A stretch of 7,037 nucleotides of DNA. Origin: Candidatus Bipolaricaulota bacterium. GTDB lineage: Bacteria; Bipolaricaulota; Bipolaricaulia; UBA7950; UBA9294. Shown in pieces: positions 3,639 through 7,037 of this stretch. The stretch is taken from contig JAUWNS010000122.1 in NCBI GenBank assembly GCA_030612485.1, forward strand, positions 1 through 7,037, given 5' to 3'. The position numbers were made by a program, and so were the translations under genes. Below the pieces are notes generated by a model. That model saw only the letters and a list, made by a program, of their open reading frames with translations, did no database searches and was not told the origin of the DNA. The first letter of the stretch is position 1; every line of letters begins with the position of its first letter.

Positions 3639-5015
3639 ATGAAGATTACCTTTTGTGGAGCGGCGGAGACGGTTACCGGCTCGTGTCACCTGGTGGAGAC
3701 TAACGGATTGAAGATCCTGCTCGATTGCGGCTTTTTCCAGGGATCGCGCGAGGTATCGTCTCGCAACCGGTCAGAATTTCCCTTTGACCCTGCGCAGATC
3801 GATTACGTCCTCCTCTCGCACGCCCACCTCGATCACGTCGGTAGGATTCCTCTCCTGACCAAGGAGGGATTTCACGGCGAGGTGATCACGACCCCGCCAA
3901 CAGCGGCGATCGCCAAGGTGATCCTCGCCGACTCCGCGCACATCCAGGTGGAGGAAGCGGCGTACAGAGCGCGTAAGGCCCGCCGCCGCGGGGAGGAGGC
4001 ACAGCCCCCTCTCTACGATATGGGAGACGTCCTCGACAGCCTCGATGCATTCCATCACCAGGTTCCCTACAATCAGCCGACCATCCTCAAAGACGGCGTG
4101 GAGGCGACCTTCCACGATGCGGGGCACATCCTCGGCTCCTCAATCATCGAGCTGAAAGCGGAGGGGAAGACCCTTCTCTTCAGCGGGGATTTGGGAAACC
4201 GGCACCAGCCGATCGTCCGCGATCCGAGCGACCCGCCGCACGCCGATATCGTTCTTGTAGAATCGACCTACGGAGACCGGTGTCATCGCAGCCTGGATGA
4301 CTCGGTCGACGAGTTGAAAGAAGCGGTGCACGCGGTCATTGGTCGGGGCGGGAACCTGCTGATCCCTTCCTTTGCACTTGAACGGACGCAGGAGGTGCTC
4401 TACGAGCTCTTCGCCATGTGGAAGAAGAAGGAGCTACCCAAGTGCAAGATCTTCCTTGACAGCCCGCTCGCTATCGCTACAACGCGGATCTTCGCCCGCT
4501 ACCCCGGCTACTTCGACAAGGAGGGGAAGGAGGTCTTTGCTCGTTCGCCGAACCCGTTTAGCTTCCCCTTGCTTCACTACACCCAGACGACGGAGGAATC
4601 GAAGTGGATCAACGCCATCCCTGAAGGGAACATCATCATCGCCGGGAGTGGGATGTGCACCGGCGGGCGGATAATCCATCACCTCCGGCACAACCTGTGG
4701 AAGGAGGAGGCAGGGGTGATCTTCGTCGGTTTCCAAGCGCGCGGGACGATCGGGCGACAGATCGTCGAAGGGGCCAAGGACGTAAATATCTATGGCGAGG
4801 AGACTGTGGTGCGGGCGCAACTCTGGACGGTCAACGGCTTCTCCGCCCACGCTGATCAGCCGATCCTCATCAACTGGTTGAAGAAGGCGGATGCCAAGAA
4901 AGTTTTCCTCGTGCACGGCGAAAAGGAATCGCTTGAGGGGTTCAAGGAGGCAATTGCGGAGGAGCTCGCAATCGATGCACATGTTGCCATGTGGAAGGAG
5001 AGCGTGGTTATATAG
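3639..5015 (+). CDS. Beta-CASP metallo-beta-lactamase-fold ribonuclease (COG1236/Ysh1-like)
   Basis: A complete 458-residue protein, normal length for bacterial and archaeal RNA-processing beta-CASP enzymes related to CPSF-73/Ysh1. The metallo-beta-lactamase part carries the zinc ligands HAHLDH (61-66), His163 in GHILGS and Asp184 in SGDLG. Beta-CASP motif A is Glu208 in VESTYGD; the beta-CASP insertion runs to about 390 and includes AGSGMCTGGRI (335-345); motif B is His404 in FSAHAD and motif C is His426 in LVHGE. All catalytic residues are present, so an active zinc-dependent endo- or exoribonuclease in the cytoplasm is likely; the RNA substrates cannot be inferred. The start is set by AGGAGG 6 bp upstream. 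The promoter probably lies in the 70 bp after the repeat island, with no convincing -35/-10 pair. Its 3' end overlaps the convergent phosphatase gene by 8 bp. Confidence 0.95.
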   Translation: MKITFCGAAETVTGSCHLVETNGLKILLDCGFFQGSREVSSRNRSEFPFDPAQIDYVLLSHAHLDHVGRIPLLTKEGFHGEVITTPPTAAIAKVILADSAHIQVEEAAYRARKARRRGEEAQPPLYDMGDVLDSLDAFHHQVPYNQPTILKDGVEATFHDAGHILGSSIIELKAEGKTLLFSGDLGNRHQPIVRDPSDPPHADIVLVESTYGDRCHRSLDDSVDELKEAVHAVIGRGGNLLIPSFALERTQEVLYELFAMWKKKELPKCKIFLDSPLAIATTRIFARYPGYFDKEGKEVFARSPNPFSFPLLHYTQTTEESKWINAIPEGNIIIAGSGMCTGGRIIHHLRHNLWKEEAGVIFVGFQARGTIGRQIVEGAKDVNIYGEETVVRAQLWTVNGFSAHADQPILINWLKKADAKKVFLVHGEKESLEGFKEAIAEELAIDAHVAMWKESVVI

Positions 5016-5676
5016 GGGACTCCTTCCGATCGAAGGTGGCGATCAATTCGGGAATCTCAGCGAAGTCATCTATTACGTGATCGGCGACCCGTTTGAGCTC
5101 ATCGTCCTTGGGGTTGAAAGCGATCCCCAGGCCGACGATCTCCATCACCGGAACGTCGTTCATGTGGTCGCCTATGTAGCAGATCTCGGAGAGGGCAAGC
5201 CCTCTCTCTGTCGCGATCTCTCGCATCACCTCCGCCTTCTTCCACAGGTCGACGATCGTCTCGCTCTCTCCTGTGAAGTGCCCGTCTTCAATGATCAGGT
5301 GGTTAGCAACAGCAAACTCCAACTCGAGGTCCTCGCAAACACGCTCTGCGACAAGGTCTACTCCTGAGGAGAGGATTCCCAAGCGGTAGATCCCGCGCAA
5401 CCGTGCGATCGCCTCTAATACCCCTTTTGCATATGGAGGAGGAAATATATGCTTGGTGACACTGATCACAGGAATACCGGCTAGAAGGGCGGCATCAGCA
5501 GCCACCCACTGCTCATAGGCATCATGTTGTTCTAAGTAGAGAGAAAGAAGACGGGTCGACTCCTCGTGCTTACCAATAGCAGCCGCAACCGCTCCCCAAC
5601 TCGATTCGAACTCAACCCCGTGGTAGCGAACGAGTGTCCCATCAAGATCGAAGATAACCGCCTTGATCTGTCCCAC
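5008..5676 (-). CDS. HAD-superfamily phosphatase, SerB-like
   Basis: A 222-residue cytoplasmic HAD hydrolase. Motif I is FDLDGT (Asp10 nucleophile, Asp12 acid/base), motif II is LSSG (Ser103), motif III is Lys147 in LWKKAEV, and motif IV is GDHMNDVPVM with Asp170 and Asp174 for Mg2+. The helical cap lies between motifs I and II. The end, AFNPKDDELKRVADHVI, follows the phosphoserine-phosphatase pattern, so SerB or a related small-metabolite phosphatase is the best guess; the exact substrate is open. The start codon is GTG, chosen because AAGGAGG lies 6 bp upstream. The gene begins 11 bp after the stop of the beta-helix gene and is probably translationally coupled to it, although the two products have no obvious functional link. 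The stop overlaps the convergent ribonuclease gene by 8 bp. Confidence 0.92.
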   Translation of the reverse strand: MGQIKAVIFDLDGTLVRYHGVEFESSWGAVAAAIGKHEESTRLLSLYLEQHDAYEQWVAADAALLAGIPVISVTKHIFPPPYAKGVLEAIARLRGIYRLGILSSGVDLVAERVCEDLELEFAVANHLIIEDGHFTGESETIVDLWKKAEVMREIATERGLALSEICYIGDHMNDVPVMEIVGLGIAFNPKDDELKRVADHVIDDFAEIPELIATFDRKESPI

Positions 5677-5682
5677 TATGCA

Positions 5683-5688
5683 CCTCCT
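5683..5688 (-). promoter_or_regulatory. Shine-Dalgarno of the HAD gene, overlapping upstream stop
   Basis: AGGAGG 6 bp before the GTG at 5676. Its first base is the last base of the upstream TAA (5690-5688), so ribosomes ending the beta-helix gene are placed for re-initiation. It justifies the GTG start. Confidence 0.8.
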
Positions 5689-7037
5689 TACGGGAAGACG
5701 AGGCGCGAGCCAGTCCCGATCCCTAAGTTGGCAAGTGTTCCACTCGGAAGCTCAAGTGCATACTGGAACGGCCCCTTCGCCGTATAGAGATCGTCGGAAT
5801 CCGCCTCCATGGTCGTGCTTCCTACGAATGCTCCGCTCCCGTCGAAGAATGCGATATCGAGCGGGAAGGGGACCGTCTTCATAGTGAAGCGCCGTTCTGC
5901 TTCGTCTTCGTATGCGAACAGGATTCCCGGAGAATCCTCGATCAGCTCGGCTGGGTAACCGCGGAATCCGACGAACCGTTCGGCTCCTTCATCGGCGATG
6001 AGAGCAGGGATGGAGAGGGAGTCGCCATTTTCCGTCACCACGGTGAGATTCCTCTCTTCCAGGCCATTCAACGCTCCCAGCCCATTCCTAGCCGTCTCCA
6101 AGGAGAGGAGAGGTGCGGTGTCCTCCACCCCGGCGGGGTAGAGCATAACCGGATCATCGCCGATCCCATCCCCATCGCTGTCTTTCCCCTGGTAGTTACC
6201 CCAGTAGTTCCCCTCGTTAGCAATGGTCCACGTTGTCTTACCGTAGTCCTCGATGAGAGCGCTCCCCCCACCGAGGAAGGCGTTCCGGTAGACTCGCGTC
6301 GCCTCGGAATCGTGGTTGAGATAGAGGTGCCGTCTGTTATCGGCAAACAGGTTATCGTGGAGCGAGTTTCCACGTGCGATCTGCTTCCCATAGGTTTCGG
6401 GGAAGAGTATTCCTCGCGTGCTCTGCGAGAGGAGGTTGCCAGCAACCTCGTTGTTGGAACCGGTAATCGACATTCCATAGGCGGCTTTGACGACCGTATT
6501 CGACAGAACCTTGTTGCTATTTGCCTGCACCCCGAGGAGAATTCCGGTCTCCGCCTCGACGATCACGTTAGCCTCCACATGGTTCTCCATCGCCTGTTCG
6601 ATACTGATCCCGTACGTCGTGTTCTCATGGGTGATCGTGTTCCCCACGATCTCGTTCCCTATCGAACCGGCGTTGACCGCGATCCCGGTCGGATTCGCGT
6701 AGACGATATTCTCCGTAACCCGGTTATCGTCCGATGCTGCCAGGATCAGGCCGTAGTTGTTTGCGAGGAACTGGTTTCCCGCGATCTCGTTCTTCGAGGA
6801 GAACCGCAGGTAGAGCCCGGCATATCGATTATTCTTGAGCAGGTTCTCCTTCACCGTGTTCCCATTCGAGCGGTAGAGACTAATTCCATGGTCGGTCGGG
6901 ATTGGGGTTGTTCGGTAGACCTCGTTGCCGCTGATCACAGAGTCTTCGACGAAGGCGAGCTTTATCCCGTCCCCATTTACGATCTCGTTATCCGTGATCG
7001 TCATGTGGCGGCTGGCAACGATGTACAGGTTGCTCGA
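5688..7037 (-). CDS. NosD-like right-handed beta-helix protein with C-terminal DUF192 domain (5' end outside window)
   Basis: 449 codons are visible; the frame stays open to the right edge, so the N-terminus, presumably with a signal peptide, is missing. Visible residues 1-275 are a series of roughly 22-24-residue parallel beta-helix coils of the NosD/CASH type, with recurring N-x-[IV]-x-x-N and G[IL]x[IL] positions (for example NEIVGNTI, GISIEQA). They end in the NosD hallmark NYWGNYQGKDSDGDGIGDD (277-295), a calcium-type Asp-rich loop. Residues about 331-449 match DUF192: VGFRGYP, SPGILFAYEDEAERRF, MKTVPFPLDIAFFD (386-399) and YALELPSG (426-433), ending at the domain's usual end. The beta-helix part probably binds or cleaves surface polysaccharide or acts as a structural exoprotein; DUF192 has no firm function. 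It is read just before the HAD gene, with 11 bp between them. The domain calls are by motif recognition. Confidence 0.88.
   Translation of the reverse strand, partial: SSNLYIVASRHMTITDNEIVNGDGIKLAFVEDSVISGNEVYRTTPIPTDHGISLYRSNGNTVKENLLKNNRYAGLYLRFSSKNEIAGNQFLANNYGLILAASDDNRVTENIVYANPTGIAVNAGSIGNEIVGNTITHENTTYGISIEQAMENHVEANVIVEAETGILLGVQANSNKVLSNTVVKAAYGMSITGSNNEVAGNLLSQSTRGILFPETYGKQIARGNSLHDNLFADNRRHLYLNHDSEATRVYRNAFLGGGSALIEDYGKTTWTIANEGNYWGNYQGKDSDGDGIGDDPVMLYPAGVEDTAPLLSLETARNGLGALNGLEERNLTVVTENGDSLSIPALIADEGAERFVGFRGYPAELIEDSPGILFAYEDEAERRFTMKTVPFPLDIAFFDGSGAFVGSTTMEADSDDLYTAKGPFQYALELPSGTLANLGIGTGSRLVFP

Noticed and set aside
5000..5030. Shared terminator between the convergent ribonuclease and phosphatase genes
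   Set aside because: The coding regions overlap by 8 bp and no GC-rich hairpin with a T run is visible there.
6068..6478. 136-codon minus-strand frame inside the beta-helix gene
   Set aside because: It is an out-of-frame shadow of the NosD/DUF192 gene, rich in Arg, Ser and Thr.

Overview
The window comes from a bacterial chromosome, probably of an organism with a periplasm: it has lipoprotein and Sec-type signal peptides and an LTxxQ (Spy/CpxP-like) protein. Strong AGGAGG Shine-Dalgarno sequences precede several genes, and the tRNA gene encodes its own CCA end. The relic repeats in the middle resemble the repeat-plus-GxxExxY arrays I associate with genomes of uncultivated environmental bacteria. 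I cannot name the phylum from sequence alone.

Layout. (1) Positions 1-1127, minus strand: a lipoprotein gene (LTxxQ family) followed 32 bp downstream by the start of an unrecognised secreted protein that runs off the left edge; this is probably one operon. (2) Positions 1413-2435, minus strand: a membrane-anchored alpha/beta hydrolase of the BD-FAE/carboxylesterase type. Its last codons and stop lie inside a dispersed repeat. (3) Positions about 2500-3570: a repeat-rich island around a tRNA-Pro(GGG) gene. It holds three copies of one repeat family (A, B, C), three CCTGCC...GGCAGG-type palindromes, an inverted pair of CACGAAG tandem repeats, and two broken 5' ends of GxxExxY-family genes. One 502-bp stretch (3052-3553) is bordered by 17-bp near-identical direct repeats and begins and ends with a 7-bp inverted repeat, so it looks like a discrete insertion between tRNA-Pro and the next gene. 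(4) Positions 3639-5015, plus strand: a complete beta-CASP metallo-beta-lactamase-fold ribonuclease. (5) Positions 5008-7037, minus strand: a NosD-like beta-helix protein with a C-terminal DUF192 domain (open at the right edge), followed by a SerB-like HAD phosphatase whose Shine-Dalgarno overlaps the upstream stop codon. The phosphatase converges on the ribonuclease gene with an 8-bp overlap.

How it fits together. The genes themselves are mostly housekeeping or envelope functions and do not form one recognisable pathway. The unusual parts are the nested relic-repeat island, which appears to have entered a compact tRNA/ribonuclease divergent promoter region, the repeat that supplies the hydrolase C-terminus, and the beta-helix-DUF192 fusion. 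I found no CRISPR array, no intact transposase and no defence system.
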